Origin: JAZMZS01 sp045586105
GTDB taxonomy: Bacteria > Bacillota > Clostridia > Oscillospirales > CAG-272
Reading direction: 5' to 3'
DNA length: 25,955 nucleotides
Assembly: GCA_045586105.1 (NCBI GenBank)
Contig: JAZMZS010000224.1
Location: 1-25,955 of the forward strand
Position numbers and translations under genes: made by a program. The notes below the pieces were generated by a model that was not told the origin of the DNA, searched no databases, and saw nothing but the letters and a program-made list of their open reading frames with translations. Positions 8,060 through 16,179 of the stretch are shown piece by piece; positions within the stretch are counted from its first letter, which is position 1, and the number at the start of each line of letters is the position of its first letter.

Positions 8060-8101
8060 TTTACTGTATCTCCTTAAAAGCTGAGTAGCTGTTTTTATCT
8101 G

Positions 8102-9259
8102 TTATTTCAAAAATCCGAGCTTTTTGGACACGGTCATCTCAGCCACGCTGTCCGATCCGCCCTTCTTTGCCATTATGTCATTGAGCTTGTGCTTTACGCT
8201 CGAGATCTCGCTGCTGTCATAGTGCACCTGACCGCTTTGCTCCTTTTCAACGCTGAACATAGTCACGGTATCCTCAAAGGAGGCTGCCTTTTTCTGTTTT
8301 TTTGCCGATCTCTGCCGGTCATAGCTCAGCGCATCAAAAACCATCGTCATCTCGGGTGCGCTCCCGCCCGCCTCCTCTGCGGGCACCGCCGCTTCGGGCT
8401 CGGGAGCAGGCTCAAAGGTAGGCTCCTGCACAGGCTCAAACGCAGGCTCGAATACCTGCTCTGGCTCGGGCGAGCTCTCCTGCACGGGTGCACTGTCCCA
8501 CTCCTGCGGGATCTGCACCTCAGCGCCCTCCTCCCTCTCGGGAACGCTCGGTATCTCGAAGCCCTCAAGCCTCATTATCTGCTCGCTGTAATGCGCAAAC
8601 AATCTTTCTCTGAATTCGGCTGCGATCCTTGCGGTCTCGTTATACTCCGCCTCCGCCTCCGCCTTCTTTTGCTCGAGTGCTCTGATCTCGTCCTCGTGCT
8701 CCGCCTTGATCCTCTCTATGCTCTCGGTGCACTCGGCAAGTCTGCCCTCTATCTCACGGCCGCACTCTTCTCTTTTCGCCTTAAGCTCCGCATCGAGCTC
8801 ACGGGTGCGGGCGTCGCAGTTGAGCTTGGTGCTTCTGATAAGCTCCTTCGCTTCCTCCACGGCACGCTCTCTTGCGCTCTCTATCTGCGAAGCGCTCTCG
8901 GCATGCTTTGCCTCTATCGTGCGGTTAAGCTCGTCTCTCTTGAGCTTGACCTCGGTAAGCAGCTGCCTTGCCGAATTCTCTGCGCCCTCGACGATACTCT
9001 TCGCCTTTTCTCTCGCCTCGGCTACAGTACGCTCCGACTCGGATGCCGCCTGCTTTGCATTCTCCTCAGCCTCCGCAGCTCTGCGCTCCGATTCCTGCAG
9101 AGAGGCGCTGAGCTGATCGCATCTCATCGACAGCTCCTTGTTCTCGTTTTCAAGCTGTTCATACAGACCTATCACTGTCTCTATATAGGCCTCAACCTCG
9201 TCCACATCATAGCCCTTGAATGTCCGTGTAAATTCTTTGTTGACGATCTCGTCGGTCAT
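8102..9259 (-). CDS. divIVA: DivIVA-family cell-division/polarity coiled-coil protein
   Basis: 385 residues. The N-terminus is the DivIVA membrane-binding domain (NKEFTRTFKGYDVDEVEAYI), followed by a coiled coil rich in Glu/Ala/Lys/Arg to about residue 225. Then comes a Pro/Glu-rich linker with PEPEQVFEPAFEPVQEP-type imperfect repeats and a short basic C-terminal part. DivIVA proteins sense curved membrane at septa and poles and recruit partners. It is longer than the Bacillus protein (about 160 residues) because of the coiled coil and linker. It lies between ylmH and ileS, the classical dcw-distal order of Firmicutes. GAGG lies 7 bases before the ATG. Confidence 0.93.
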   Translation of the reverse strand: MTDEIVNKEFTRTFKGYDVDEVEAYIETVIGLYEQLENENKELSMRCDQLSASLQESERRAAEAEENAKQAASESERTVAEAREKAKSIVEGAENSARQLLTEVKLKRDELNRTIEAKHAESASQIESARERAVEEAKELIRSTKLNCDARTRELDAELKAKREECGREIEGRLAECTESIERIKAEHEDEIRALEQKKAEAEAEYNETARIAAEFRERLFAHYSEQIMRLEGFEIPSVPEREEGAEVQIPQEWDSAPVQESSPEPEQVFEPAFEPVQEPTFEPAPEPEAAVPAEEAGGSAPEMTMVFDALSYDRQRSAKKQKKAASFEDTVTMFSVEKEQSGQVHYDSSEISSVKHKLNDIMAKKGGSDSVAEMTVSKKLGFLK

Positions 9260-9295
9260 TGCTTGTCCTCTCCTTCTCGTTTTTTCGGGGTACGT

Positions 9296-10096
9296 CTACA
9301 CGTACTTGTGAATACAGATCCTGAGCCGCCCGCGTGCGTTTTCTCCTCCGCAGGATGCAAGTCTGAACTTTCCGCAGCCTCTGACACTGAACACATCCCC
9401 TGCCGTAAGTGCGGCATCGGGTGAGCAGGTCTGCTCGTAATTGAGCTCGCATGCCCCTTCCTCCACCGCGCGCTTGGCACTTTCTCTGGAAAGATTGCAT
9501 GCGGCAGCAACCACCGCATCAAGTCTGAGAGATGCTACGGTATCTCTCAGCTCCTTGTATTTCTTTTCTCCGAAGCTCCCCTCCGGTAAGGGCGAGGGCA
9601 TCGCTCTTGCCGCATCGTTCGCTATCTTACGAAGATTGTCCGTAATATAGGGTGCTATCGCACGGTCGCAAAACACATACGCCGTATGATCGCCATGCAC
9701 GACTATGTCACCTATCGTATCCCGCTCGATACCGAGAGAAAGGACTGTTCCCATATAGTCTCTGTGGGTAAGCGCACGAAAGCCGCTTCCGTCGATCCTG
9801 ATGACCTCGGTCGGGTCATCATGACCGAACATGCAAAGAAGCCCGGGGATGGGAATATCATCCTCCGTCTGCATATAATCGGGCAAAAAATAAACTCTCG
9901 CCCTCTCCGCCTCTCCGTATCCGCCCCATACTCTGGCACACGCACAAGCCCCGCTTGATGCTATCCAGCGTCTGACAAGGACAAGCTCGGCGGGACTGTA
10001 AAAGCAGCTCGCACGGAATATCCCCTTCTCTGCCTCATCCCGAAGATCCTGCAGGCGGGCAAAAACAAATTCTGTCTGCTTGTCTGACGCACTCAT
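9296..10096 (-). CDS. ylmH: YlmH-like S4-domain RNA-binding protein
   Basis: 266 residues from the ATG at 10094-10096, which has GGAG 10 bases upstream. An in-frame GTG at 10117 would add seven residues but has a weaker site. The N-terminal two thirds match the YlmH layout (FLPDY, the LGIERDTIGDI signature, VHGDHTAYVFCDRAIAPYI split), and an S4 domain fills the C-terminus (LRLDAVVAAACNLSRESAKR, GDVFSVRGCGKFRL). Members bind RNA; YlmH of Bacillus has been linked to ribosome-associated quality control as well as to the division cluster. Its place between sepF and divIVA supports the call. Confidence 0.92.
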   Translation of the reverse strand: MSASDKQTEFVFARLQDLRDEAEKGIFRASCFYSPAELVLVRRWIASSGACACARVWGGYGEAERARVYFLPDYMQTEDDIPIPGLLCMFGHDDPTEVIRIDGSGFRALTHRDYMGTVLSLGIERDTIGDIVVHGDHTAYVFCDRAIAPYITDNLRKIANDAARAMPSPLPEGSFGEKKYKELRDTVASLRLDAVVAAACNLSRESAKRAVEEGACELNYEQTCSPDAALTAGDVFSVRGCGKFRLASCGGENARGRLRICIHKYV

Positions 10097-10201
10097 GCCG
10101 TATCCGCTCCGAAACACGCTCCATGTGAAGCTGAACTGATCTTTTTTCCGAAAAACGCCCGCTGTGCAGGCATATTAAAAATGCGTAAATAAACCGCAAT
10201 A

Positions 10202-10229
10202 GCCCGTTACCGTTTTTACGGCAACGGGC
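10202..10229 (-). other. Strong hairpin between sepF and ylmH
   Basis: A 12-bp stem with one G-U pair (GCCCGTTACCGT at 10202-10213, ACGGCAACGGGC at 10218-10229) around a 4-base loop starts 19 bases after the sepF stop. The minus strand continues into a moderately T-rich region but without a clean U-tract. It could give partial termination or mark an RNase processing site that sets sepF apart from downstream genes. Confidence 0.6.
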
Positions 10230-10247
10230 ATATTGGAATAACCGAAA

Positions 10248-10778
10248 TTAAAGCTCGAAGTACTCGGTTCCCTCTTCTGCCTGAGGCTGTGCCTGTACAG
10301 GCTGAGGCTCTGCCTGGAGCTTGTCTCCGGACACTGCTACGCTCTCGCCGGGGGTGATAACGTAGGTGTTGTTGGATACCTTCTTGATATCTCCGCCGAT
10401 AGCATATGCCGCTCCCGTAAGGAAGTCTATAAGACGGCGTGCGGTCTCCTTGTTGGTAGACTCGAGATTGAGAACTACGGTTCTGCTCGAAAGAAGGTGG
10501 TCTGCTATCTGGGACGCGTTCTTGTAAGACTCGGGCTTAACTACCTTGAGCTCGATCGCGCTTCCCGAAATATTAAGATTCTGCGTACGTACAGGGGGCT
10601 GATATGCGGGCTCGGGAGCAGGCATGTAAGGATCATCCTGCTGTGCCATTCCGACACCGCCGTATACTACATCGTCATTATCCTGAGGATCGCCGTAGGG
10701 ATCGCCGTAGTCACCGCCGTATATATCGGGCTCTTCCCCTGCCTGAGTTATTTTCTTGAATACATCCTTGATTCCCAT
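10248..10778 (-). CDS. sepF: SepF, Z-ring membrane anchor
   Basis: 176 residues from the ATG at 10776-10778, chosen because GGAGGA lies 7 bases upstream and residues then begin MGIKDVFKKI, a typical amphipathic membrane-binding helix. An upstream ATG at 10793 merely overlaps the ribosome site. A disordered Asp/Gly/Tyr/Pro linker (about 15-70) leads to the SepF core (about 75-155: IELKVVKPESYKNASQIADH, RTVVLNLESTNKETARRLID, YVITP). SepF polymerises and tethers FtsZ to the membrane during septum formation. It lies in the usual order yggS-sepF-ylmH-divIVA. Confidence 0.95.
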   Translation of the reverse strand: MGIKDVFKKITQAGEEPDIYGGDYGDPYGDPQDNDDVVYGGVGMAQQDDPYMPAPEPAYQPPVRTQNLNISGSAIELKVVKPESYKNASQIADHLLSSRTVVLNLESTNKETARRLIDFLTGAAYAIGGDIKKVSNNTYVITPGESVAVSGDKLQAEPQPVQAQPQAEEGTEYFEL

Positions 10779-10823
10779 GTTTAGTTCCTCCAAATATTAT
10801 ATGTGTTAAAATCCATCATAAAG

Positions 10824-11534
10824 TTATTCCGCCTCAGGCGGTGCAAATGCCGCTCTGCCGACCCGTACAAGCGTCGCTCCCTCGCTGACTGCAGCGGTAT
10901 AGCTGTCGCTCATACCCATCGACAGGACAGTCCTATCTATATTATGTAGGTTTTTGTCACAAAAGTCAAGAAAAATCGAATAAGTTTCTCGAAAATATTT
11001 TGTAAACTCTTCTTTTTTCTCGCACTTTGGCGCCATTGTCATCAATCCGACCACTCTGATATGCTCAAAAACGCATACCTCGCTGTAAAAAGCACCGAGC
11101 TCCGACGGAGATATTCCGCCCTTGGCGTCCTCTTCTCCGATGTTGATCTCGATCAGAACGTCCATGACCTTGTCTATCTTTTCACATCTGCGGTCTATCT
11201 CACGCGCCAGCTCCACGCTGTCAAGAGAATGTATCATACAGACCTTGTCGACGATATACTTGACCTTGTTCTTCTGCAATCTGCCGATAAAGTGTATGTT
11301 CAGCCTATCGCGGTCGAGAGCGTCATATTTCTCGAGCAGCTGCTGAACCCTGTTTTCTCCGATATCGCGCACTCCGTACTCTGCCGCCGCGTTTATCTGC
11401 TCGGCTGTCGCATACTTCGTAGCGAGCAGGAGCGTTATACCGCCCCGATAGGGCGAGAGCTTCTGTGCCTGTGCGATATTCTCTCTTATACAGCGCAGGT
11501 TCTTTTCTATATACGAATGATCCATTTTTTCCAT
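10824..11534 (-). CDS. yggS: YggS-family PLP-binding protein (PLP homeostasis)
   Basis: 236 residues if started at the ATG at 11532-11534, 7 bases after GGGGAG; an ATG at 11540 is only one base from that site. Fold-type III PLP protein: the lysine in LLATKYA binds PLP, with further signatures GENRVQQLLEKYDAL, FIGRLQKNK, GLMTMAP and SMGMSDSYTAAVSEGATLVRVG (split). It is thought to control the free PLP pool rather than catalyse a pathway step, and it is regularly found upstream of sepF in Gram-positive bacteria, as here. The gap to the preceding gene is 24 bp. Confidence 0.94.
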   Translation of the reverse strand: MEKMDHSYIEKNLRCIRENIAQAQKLSPYRGGITLLLATKYATAEQINAAAEYGVRDIGENRVQQLLEKYDALDRDRLNIHFIGRLQKNKVKYIVDKVCMIHSLDSVELAREIDRRCEKIDKVMDVLIEINIGEEDAKGGISPSELGAFYSEVCVFEHIRVVGLMTMAPKCEKKEEFTKYFRETYSIFLDFCDKNLHNIDRTVLSMGMSDSYTAAVSEGATLVRVGRAAFAPPEAE

Positions 11535-11558
11535 TTTCATACTCCCCGCAGGATCGGA

Positions 11559-12830
11559 TCAGTTCACTATCAATCCGTGATAAAGACCCGTGCCCGCAAC
11601 TATGACCTCATCATAAAGAGAAACGCTGCGCCACACCACGCGCCCCTCTCCCGTTTCGTCTCCCTCAGAGACAACATAGCTCTCCGTGTCGGAGCTGACA
11701 TAAGCGTATCCGCCCTCCTTGCCGTACACCTCGACAACTCTGAAAAACACGGTATTGCCGTAGAGAACATAAACTCCGTCCACCCCGTCCTCCGTCTTTC
11801 TCAGTGCGGAAGCGGGAAAGCGCAGTCCCTCATGCTCCTCGGTGATCAGTGCAACGCTCTGCATCCGCTCAAAGCCGAAATCCGACGGCATTTCGTTCGA
11901 TGAAAAGACAAGCACTCCCTCTGAGGAGCTGACGCTCATTCTCTCAAGCTTCATCTTTATCCGCAGGTCGGGATACTCCATGAAAGCCACGTGATACATG
12001 TAATCCTGCTTGTATTTACCGAGCTCGGTGCGGTCAAGCTTGAGTGCCAGATACCATTTCTGCACAGAGACATACTTGCCTGCATAGCTCTTCTGCTCGG
12101 GCTTGGAGGCGGCAAGATAATCAAAGCGCTCGGGTGTGATCTCGGAAAGCTCTGCGGGATCGAATATGTTTTCATATCCGTCGCAGTTATAATAAAAATA
12201 TCCGCTCTCTGCCGCATACAGAGGCTCGTTCTTGCCAGAGAGGCGCGAGGCAAGCTCGGCTCTCTGCCCCTTTAGCTCTCTTATCTCCTCGTCAAAGCTC
12301 GTCCTCGAGCTGACGATAAGCTCACGGCGGTTGAGAAGCACCCTCAGCTCATCCGTGAGCCTGTCCATGGCAGAGAGATCTCCCTCTCTCTTTCCCGTAC
12401 GAAATGCCTCCATATATCCGGCAATGCTTTCATCGATTCCGTTAGTACCCGAAACGAGCACGTTGTCGGATATGTTCGAGCGCTCAAGCAGCTCTATCTC
12501 ACGGTCGAGCACTACCATACGGGCGGTAAGCTCTTCCTCTCCTCCGCTCTCATAAACGGTAGCCGCAAGCTCGCCCTGCTTCACCTTTTCTCCGTCGGAG
12601 ACGTTGTAATTTACCGTGCCCGAATACTCCGAGCTGACAGGCTTTTCGTGCCTGAATATATAACCGTCCGCAGTATCCTGCACGACATACGAGCCCTTCA
12701 TGGCGGGAGTGGTGGATATCTCTGTGCGCAATCCGCCCGTCAGATGAAAAATTACGTACACGAACACTGCAATTACAAGCAGCACCGACAAAAAGCCTAT
12801 TGCCGTCCGCTTCAGATAAGCGATATCCAT
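11559..12830 (-). CDS. HlyD-like membrane-anchored adaptor protein
   Basis: 423 residues. One N-terminal membrane helix (about 10-32) is followed by an extracytoplasmic part. Near 60-95 is a half-lipoyl/barrel-sandwich pattern (GYIFRHEKPVSSEYSGTVNY, DGEKVKQGELAATVYES), then a predicted alpha-hairpin coiled coil (about 95-200), a second half-motif (EPLYAAESGYFYY) and beta-rich C-terminal domains (GVDGVYVLYGNTVFFRVVEV). This is the HlyD/RND-adaptor layout, but no ABC or RND partner is next to it. Proteins of this shape occur beside sepF/yggS clusters in Clostridia, so a role at the septum or envelope rather than export is plausible (inference). GAGGG lies 5 bases before the ATG, 17 bp after miaA. 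Confidence 0.8.
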   Translation of the reverse strand: MDIAYLKRTAIGFLSVLLVIAVFVYVIFHLTGGLRTEISTTPAMKGSYVVQDTADGYIFRHEKPVSSEYSGTVNYNVSDGEKVKQGELAATVYESGGEEELTARMVVLDREIELLERSNISDNVLVSGTNGIDESIAGYMEAFRTGKREGDLSAMDRLTDELRVLLNRRELIVSSRTSFDEEIRELKGQRAELASRLSGKNEPLYAAESGYFYYNCDGYENIFDPAELSEITPERFDYLAASKPEQKSYAGKYVSVQKWYLALKLDRTELGKYKQDYMYHVAFMEYPDLRIKMKLERMSVSSSEGVLVFSSNEMPSDFGFERMQSVALITEEHEGLRFPASALRKTEDGVDGVYVLYGNTVFFRVVEVYGKEGGYAYVSSDTESYVVSEGDETGEGRVVWRSVSLYDEVIVAGTGLYHGLIVN

Positions 12831-12847
12831 TTTTTCCCTCTCTCCGC

Positions 12848-13852
12848 TCAGTCAAGCGGTATTTCGTCATTCAAAATCGCTAAATACCCATCAGCCAGCG
12901 CCTCGGGGCTCTTTTGCATTCCATGTTCATCGCAGGGAAGCGGATGAACATAGTCCTTAGATAAAAACCATGTAAGCTGGCGCTTGGCGTATCTTCTCGT
13001 AGCCTGCTTCAGCACCTCGACACAGCTCTCAAGCTCCGCCTCGCCCTCTATATAAGGGATCAGCTCCTTGTAGCCGATCGCCTGCATTGCCGTTTTGTTT
13101 GTCGTAAAGTCGGGATCGCTCATAAGTGTCCTCAGCTCACCGCACACGCCCGCTTCAAGCATAAGATCCACTCTGCGCTCTATTCTGCGGTACAAAAGCT
13201 CTCTGTCCGAGTAGGTCAGGCACACCGTGAATATGCGCATTCCGTTATATGCGCTTCTTTTTCTGTCAAGCTCGCTCTTCCTGATGCCCGAGGTACGCAC
13301 GATCTCAATGGCGCGGATGACGCGCTTGACGTTGTTCTCATGTATAGCATCGGCAGACTCGGGGTCAAGCCCGCGCAGCATCGAATGCAGAGCCGCGTTT
13401 CCGTTTTTCTCAGCAAACGCCGCCAGCTCCTCACGCAGCACGGGGTCGCTGTCCGAGATCTCGGGGTATTCCCCCCTCATCACGCTGTCAAGATACAGCC
13501 CTGTCCCTCCGCAAAAGATGGGAAGCTTCCCCCTCGCCCGGATCTCCGACACCGCAGCCCTTGCATCCCTTACGTAGTCTGCGGCACTGTAATTCTCTCC
13601 GAGCCCCAGCATATCTATCAGATGATGCGGGATATCCCCCATCTCCTCGGGCGTGACCTTCGCCGTAGCTATATCCATGTCTCTGTAGATCTGTATGGAA
13701 TCGCAGGATATTATCTCCCCTCCGAGCCTGCGTGCAAGCTCGATCGACAGTCCCGTCTTTCCCGAGGCTGTCGGTCCCGCAACGGCTACGGCGTCATAGC
13801 CGCGGGCAAATATCCCTTCTCTTATTCTCCTATACTTCTCAGCTGATATCAT
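12848..13852 (-). CDS. miaA: tRNA dimethylallyltransferase
   Basis: 334 residues from the ATG at 13850-13852; an in-frame TTG at 13861 would add three residues. The gene overlaps the preceding kinase stop by 14 bp and has no strong Shine-Dalgarno, suggesting translational coupling. It adds a dimethylallyl group to A37 of tRNAs reading UNN codons. Motifs: P-loop GPTASGKT (26-33), SCDSIQIYRDMDIATAK, HHLIDM, FCGGTGLYLDSV and QAIGYKEL. The N-terminus is about 15-20 residues longer than usual before the P-loop. No mutL or hfq is next to it. Confidence 0.96.
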   Translation of the reverse strand: MISAEKYRRIREGIFARGYDAVAVAGPTASGKTGLSIELARRLGGEIISCDSIQIYRDMDIATAKVTPEEMGDIPHHLIDMLGLGENYSAADYVRDARAAVSEIRARGKLPIFCGGTGLYLDSVMRGEYPEISDSDPVLREELAAFAEKNGNAALHSMLRGLDPESADAIHENNVKRVIRAIEIVRTSGIRKSELDRKRSAYNGMRIFTVCLTYSDRELLYRRIERRVDLMLEAGVCGELRTLMSDPDFTTNKTAMQAIGYKELIPYIEGEAELESCVEVLKQATRRYAKRQLTWFLSKDYVHPLPCDEHGMQKSPEALADGYLAILNDEIPLD

Positions 13853-14771
13853 TGCTGTCAATAAACTTTTCTATATCCGCGTTTGTGGGATAGGATGCGC
13901 ATTTGCCCGCACGGGTGATCGTCAGGGCGCTTGCCACATTCGCATATTTCAGCGCTCCCTCGATATCTCCGCTCTCGAGATACCCTATGACCGCCGCCGC
14001 GCAGAACACCTCTCCCGCGCCTCTCTTGTCCACAGGGGACGCGGGCACTGCGGGGCAGATATGCTGGTATGTTCCGTCATAGGTATAGCAGCCTCGGTCT
14101 CCGAGCTTGATTATATAATGCTTTGCATCAACGACACCCTTGAGCTTGTGCGCCGCCTTGAGGCAGTTCTCGAGTGTATCGGGGGTTATCCTCGTATAAG
14201 CAGCCGCCTGCTCGGCGTTACAGATAAACGCCTCGAGCCTCGGCAGTCTTGCGAAGGGAAATCTCGTATCCACGGGGCTTCCCTCGAGGAAGATCGGCAC
14301 GCCCGCCTCCTCCGCCATGTCAGCCGCCGCAACTATCGTCTTGGGGCTGAGCTCAAGCGTCATAAAAAGTGCATCCGGATAGCAGGTCATAGCTTCCTCT
14401 GCATCCATGTCGCTGATATCGTATGCTATTCCGGGGTAGGAAGCCGTGCGCGTGATACCGTTCGATTCGGCGATCACCGCATTGAAGCCGCTTCGGCCTC
14501 TTCTGTCCTCGGAAACAAAGCGCGTATCTATGCCGAAGTTCGACACCGCGCGTACCAAAGCCGCTCCCTGGCCGTCAGCTCCGACCCTCGTGCAGAAGAC
14601 CGTGTCGGCACCGAGCCTCGCAAATGCCGCGGCGTGGTTAAGTCCGTCCCCGCCCGCAACGGTCTCGCGCGCTCCGTATTCCTCTGTCACCTCGTTCGCC
14701 AGCGGGACTCTGTCCACATGCATTACAAAATCCGTAAAGATGCTCCCGATAACAAGTATTCTTTTATCCAT
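13839..14771 (-). CDS. PfkB/ribokinase-family kinase with altered GAGD motif
   Basis: 310 residues, full length for the family. The N-terminal part has ILVIGSIFTDF and the sugar-binding AGGDGLNHAAAFARLGA. The C-terminal ATP/anion-hole motif, normally DTTGAGD, reads DKRGAGE (248-254), so the usual catalytic Asp is Glu254. IIKLGDRGCY matches the family's nucleotide-binding strand. It is the first gene of the long operon, with GGAGG 9 bases before the ATG and a clear promoter behind it. It could phosphorylate a sugar or nucleoside, but the substrate cannot be read from sequence. The Asp-to-Glu change may lower activity or mark a divergent, possibly non-catalytic subgroup. Confidence 0.88.
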   Translation of the reverse strand: MDKRILVIGSIFTDFVMHVDRVPLANEVTEEYGARETVAGGDGLNHAAAFARLGADTVFCTRVGADGQGAALVRAVSNFGIDTRFVSEDRRGRSGFNAVIAESNGITRTASYPGIAYDISDMDAEEAMTCYPDALFMTLELSPKTIVAAADMAEEAGVPIFLEGSPVDTRFPFARLPRLEAFICNAEQAAAYTRITPDTLENCLKAAHKLKGVVDAKHYIIKLGDRGCYTYDGTYQHICPAVPASPVDKRGAGEVFCAAAVIGYLESGDIEGALKYANVASALTITRAGKCASYPTNADIEKFIDSNDIS

Positions 14772-14793
14772 CAGTTCCCGCCTCCGATCAAAA

Positions 14794-14823
14794 CGGACAA
14801 GGCGCCCCGGCGCCGTCTGTCCG
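14794..14823 (-). promoter_or_regulatory. GC-rich hairpin in the operon leader (possible attenuator)
   Basis: In the mRNA sense, CGGACA then GGCGCC pair with GGCGCC then TGTCCG across a GG loop, with a 3:1 internal bulge, followed by TTTT. It lies between the promoter at 14845-14873 and the kinase ribosome site, so it would form in the leader of the whole operon. Confidence 0.55.
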
Positions 14824-14844
14824 AATCAAGTCTTTATTTAATAT

Positions 14845-14873
14845 ATTATACAGAATTTTCTCCGCGAAATCAA
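14845..14873 (-). promoter_or_regulatory. Sigma-A promoter of the kinase-to-rluD operon
   Basis: Minus strand: TTGATT (14868-14873), 17-base spacer, TATAAT (14845-14850). The predicted start is near 14838, giving a leader of about 67 nt before the kinase ATG. The region is AT-rich, in contrast to its surroundings. Confidence 0.82.
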
Positions 14874-14915
14874 GTACTATATTACGTTTACAGCAGATTC
14901 CCGCGGGCTTTTGTG

Positions 14916-16136
14916 TTATTTTACGATTTTTTCCCGTTTTCTTCTGCCGAGCAGAAGGATAAGCGCAAGCAATGCGAAGCACAGTATTATCGGAAATACC
15001 GATGCGCAGGATATACCGTAGCCGATGTCATCCCCTCTGCCCGAGGCGAGCATTCCTGCTATAAACGGACCGAGCATGCATCCCGCGTCCCCCGAAAAGG
15101 AGAGAAGCGCAAACATCGTTCCGCCCCCGTCGACGTGCTTGGACGCGAGCGAGAACGCCCCCGGCCAGAGGATACCCACCGACATTCCGCACACCGCAAA
15201 GCCCGCAAGACCGAGCCATGCAGAGGGAGAGAAGGATACGATAGCGTACCCCGCAACACACAAAGCACCGCTCGCAAGCATAAATCTCTCGAGCCTTACC
15301 TTATGCCCGAGCAGGCTGTAGCCGAGCCTTGCCAATCCCATGAAGAACGCAAACGCCATCGGCCCTGCGATGTCTCCCACGGTCTTAGACACTCCGAGCG
15401 CAGTCTCGCAGTAGGCGCTCGCCCATTGGCTGACCGCGATCTCGGAGGCGCCCGAGCAGAGGATGATCAGCATCAGCACACAAAACTCGGGGATCGCAAA
15501 AAGCGTTCTTATCCCCTTGCTCTTTTCCGTCTGCTCTGTCATATTCAGGGGGCAGAACAGAAACAGAAAGAAATTTACAAACGGGATCACCGCCCACATA
15601 AGGGTAAGCACTCTCCATGAGGAGACCCCCGCAAGCACGAAAAACAAGGTCGAAAGCCCGACCGTCGCCATCTGTCCCCAGCAGTAGAAGGAATGAAGAA
15701 AGCTCATCTCCGCCGCCTTGTTCTTTGACGGGCAAGCCTCGATAATGGGAGAAATAACTACCTCGATCAGACCGCTTCCCACGGCGTAGACAAAAATAGC
15801 GGCGCAAAGCCCCGCAAAGGGCGGTATTACGGACGGCAGGAGAGCCATCAGCGCAAGTCCGCACGCCGCAAGCATATTTGCCGTGCAAACGAGCACCCTG
15901 TAGCTGATTCGCCTGACGAGAAACACCGACAGAAAATCCACCGTGAACTGCACGGCAAAGGTGAGCGCAACGAGCGCGGACACCTCTGCGACCGTCAAGC
16001 CGAATTCGCCCATAAAGGTAACGAAGAGCATCGGTGCGAAATTTACCGTTATAGCCTGCACAACGTATCCGATATACGCCGCCGTTTTGGTTAGGGCGTA
16101 TCCTCCGGCAGTATTATTGTTTTTAAATTGTCTCAT
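14916..16136 (-). CDS. MFS transporter
   Basis: 406 residues, almost entirely hydrophobic, with about twelve membrane helices in two halves (for example YIGYVVQAITVNFAPMLFV, ALVALTFAVQFTVDFLSVFL, MFALLSFSGDAGCMLGPFIA). This is the size and layout of a major facilitator superfamily permease. The loop 2-3 motif GxxxDRxGRR is degenerate. It starts 43 bp after the Lhr-like helicase on the same strand, with AAGGA 12 bases before the ATG, so it probably shares the TerB-cassette transcript; no promoter is visible in the gap. There is no clear terminator after its stop, only the CCCGCGGG palindrome near 14894-14902. Substrate is unknown; no sugar-specific motif was recognised. Confidence 0.88.
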   Translation of the reverse strand: MRQFKNNNTAGGYALTKTAAYIGYVVQAITVNFAPMLFVTFMGEFGLTVAEVSALVALTFAVQFTVDFLSVFLVRRISYRVLVCTANMLAACGLALMALLPSVIPPFAGLCAAIFVYAVGSGLIEVVISPIIEACPSKNKAAEMSFLHSFYCWGQMATVGLSTLFFVLAGVSSWRVLTLMWAVIPFVNFFLFLFCPLNMTEQTEKSKGIRTLFAIPEFCVLMLIILCSGASEIAVSQWASAYCETALGVSKTVGDIAGPMAFAFFMGLARLGYSLLGHKVRLERFMLASGALCVAGYAIVSFSPSAWLGLAGFAVCGMSVGILWPGAFSLASKHVDGGGTMFALLSFSGDAGCMLGPFIAGMLASGRGDDIGYGISCASVFPIILCFALLALILLLGRRKREKIVK

Positions 16137-16179
16137 TTTTTGATAGATTCCTTTTTGCCAAAATCAGTCTTCTGATATC

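Noticed and set aside
8060..8101. T-box riboswitch in front of ileS
   Set aside because: The spacer to divIVA is 42 bp and holds only a ribosome site.
8189..9424. Plus-strand open frame of 411 codons opposite divIVA/ylmH
   Set aside because: Leu/Arg-rich antisense shadow of the Glu/Arg/Ala-rich coiled coil; no ribosome site or family signature.
14061..15620. Long plus-strand open frame of 519 codons
   Set aside because: It is antisense to the conserved kinase and MFS genes and crosses the operon promoter. Its translation is Arg/His/Ser-rich with no domain pattern; high-GC antisense frames explain it.
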